A stretch of 5,508 bases of DNA from Pseudonocardiaceae bacterium (GTDB lineage Bacteria; Actinomycetota; Actinomycetes; Mycobacteriales; Pseudonocardiaceae), in NCBI GenBank assembly GCA_025937115.1, contig JAICSB010000251.1:1-5508 (forward strand), given 5' to 3'. Made by a program: the position numbers and the translations under genes. Below, one piece after another: positions 5,285 to 5,508 of the stretch. The notes under the pieces were generated by a model that searched no databases, was not told the DNA's origin, and saw only the letters and a list, made by a program, of their open reading frames with translations. Numbering within the stretch: position 1 is the stretch's first letter; the number at the start of each line of letters is the position of its first letter.

Positions 5285-5349
5285 GTGATCACCGGTTGTG
5301 TGACTAGCACGACAGATCTTGTCGCCACCGTCACACAAACGGTGATCAC
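5285..5349. terminator. Hairpin between convergent genes, probable bidirectional terminator
   Basis: Two 20-base arms (5285-5304 and 5330-5349) pair with one G/A mismatch (5295/5339). The 25-base loop contains a second stem, CGACA (5310-5314) with TGTCG (5320-5324). The arms start eight bases after the stop of the phosphatase gene and end 11 bases from the stop of the opposing metallopeptidase gene, an almost symmetrical placement. No T-tract follows on either strand. Each arm also contains the self-complementary octamer GTGATCAC (5285-5292 and 5342-5349), so a protein-binding role is a secondary possibility. Confidence 0.75.
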
Positions 5350-5360
5350 AGCGCTAAACG

Positions 5361-5508
5361 CTAACCCCAGCCGAGTTCGTGCAGCCGATGTTCGGGAATG
5401 CCGAAGTGATGGGCCACCTCGTGCACCACGGTGATCGCGACCTCTTCCACCACCTGCTGCTCGTCGCTGCAGACGTCGAGCAAGGAGTCGCGGTAGATGG
5501 TGATCCGG
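5361..5508 (-). CDS. Metallopeptidase family protein (zincin, PF06262-like), 3' end only
   Basis: Reading the minus strand from the window edge gives 48 residues and a TAG stop at 5363-5361; the start lies beyond 5508. The fragment contains ITIYRDSL, then VVEEVAITVVHEVAHHFGI with the zinc-binding HExxH (HEVAH), and ends in HRLHELGWG. This matches the C-terminal half of the small (about 120-140 residue) bacterial metallopeptidase-like family, of which M. tuberculosis Rv3836, likewise convergent with the pheA-phosphatase pair, is, as I recall, a member. These proteins have a minimal metzincin-like fold and no established substrate. The part upstream of the HExxH helix is missing, so integrity of the whole gene cannot be judged. 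Confidence 0.9.
   Translation of the reverse strand, partial: RITIYRDSLLDVCSDEQQVVEEVAITVVHEVAHHFGIPEHRLHELGWG

Noticed and set aside
7..5349. Four intergenic inverted repeats considered as a CRISPR array or insertion-sequence ends
   Set aside because: They are spread over more than 5 kb, differ in arm sequence, are not regularly spaced and flank no transposase. Only short words (8-10 bases) are shared.

Overview
The window is a GC-rich, gene-dense stretch of chromosome from an actinobacterium. It uses many GTG starts (five of the seven starts inside the window) and has strong G/C bias at third codon positions. The proteins are ones I know only or mainly from Actinomycetota: an SEC-C/DUF5926 protein, a DUF3817 membrane protein and a pheA - histidine phosphatase - metallopeptidase block. 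The block pheA, phosphoglycerate-mutase-like gene, convergent metallopeptidase recalls Mycobacterium tuberculosis Rv3838c-Rv3837c-Rv3836. The rest of the neighbourhood does not match what I remember of that genome, so I place the source in Mycobacteriales or Pseudonocardiales and do not name a genus. I see no mobile element, tRNA, rRNA or CRISPR array.

Layout. Bases 1-81 hold a dyad and a promoter. A DUF5926 gene with an N-terminal SEC-C zinc motif runs rightward (82-1026). It converges on a CPBP-type intramembrane protease gene running leftward (1112-1933), and a 24-pair hairpin fills the gap between them. A 168-base divergent intergenic region (1934-2101) holds two back-to-back promoters and, between them, a 15+6 bp inverted repeat. 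A rightward operon of five genes follows: a small two-helix membrane protein with a SURF1-like start (2102-2515), a DUF3817 membrane protein (2457-2831), a conserved protein of unknown function (2858-3763), prephenate dehydratase pheA (3760-4662) and a histidine phosphatase (4659-5276). A 20-bp-armed hairpin (5285-5349) separates the operon from the 3' end of a convergent zinc metallopeptidase gene that leaves the window on the right.

How it works together. The last three operon genes overlap head to tail by 4 bases (ATGA and GTGA), so their translation is probably coupled. PheA makes phenylpyruvate for phenylalanine synthesis and carries an ACT domain for feedback control. The 301-residue protein ahead of it is unassigned and is the best candidate for unknown biology tied to that pathway.

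Two patterns stand out. First, all three genes that follow a non-operon intergenic region have a TANCGT -10 hexamer exactly six bases before a GTG start. This predicts leaderless mRNAs. Second, every intergenic region of more than 50 bases carries a long imperfect inverted repeat. Two of these look like bidirectional terminators. The other two lie upstream of the predicted transcripts and therefore need another explanation.
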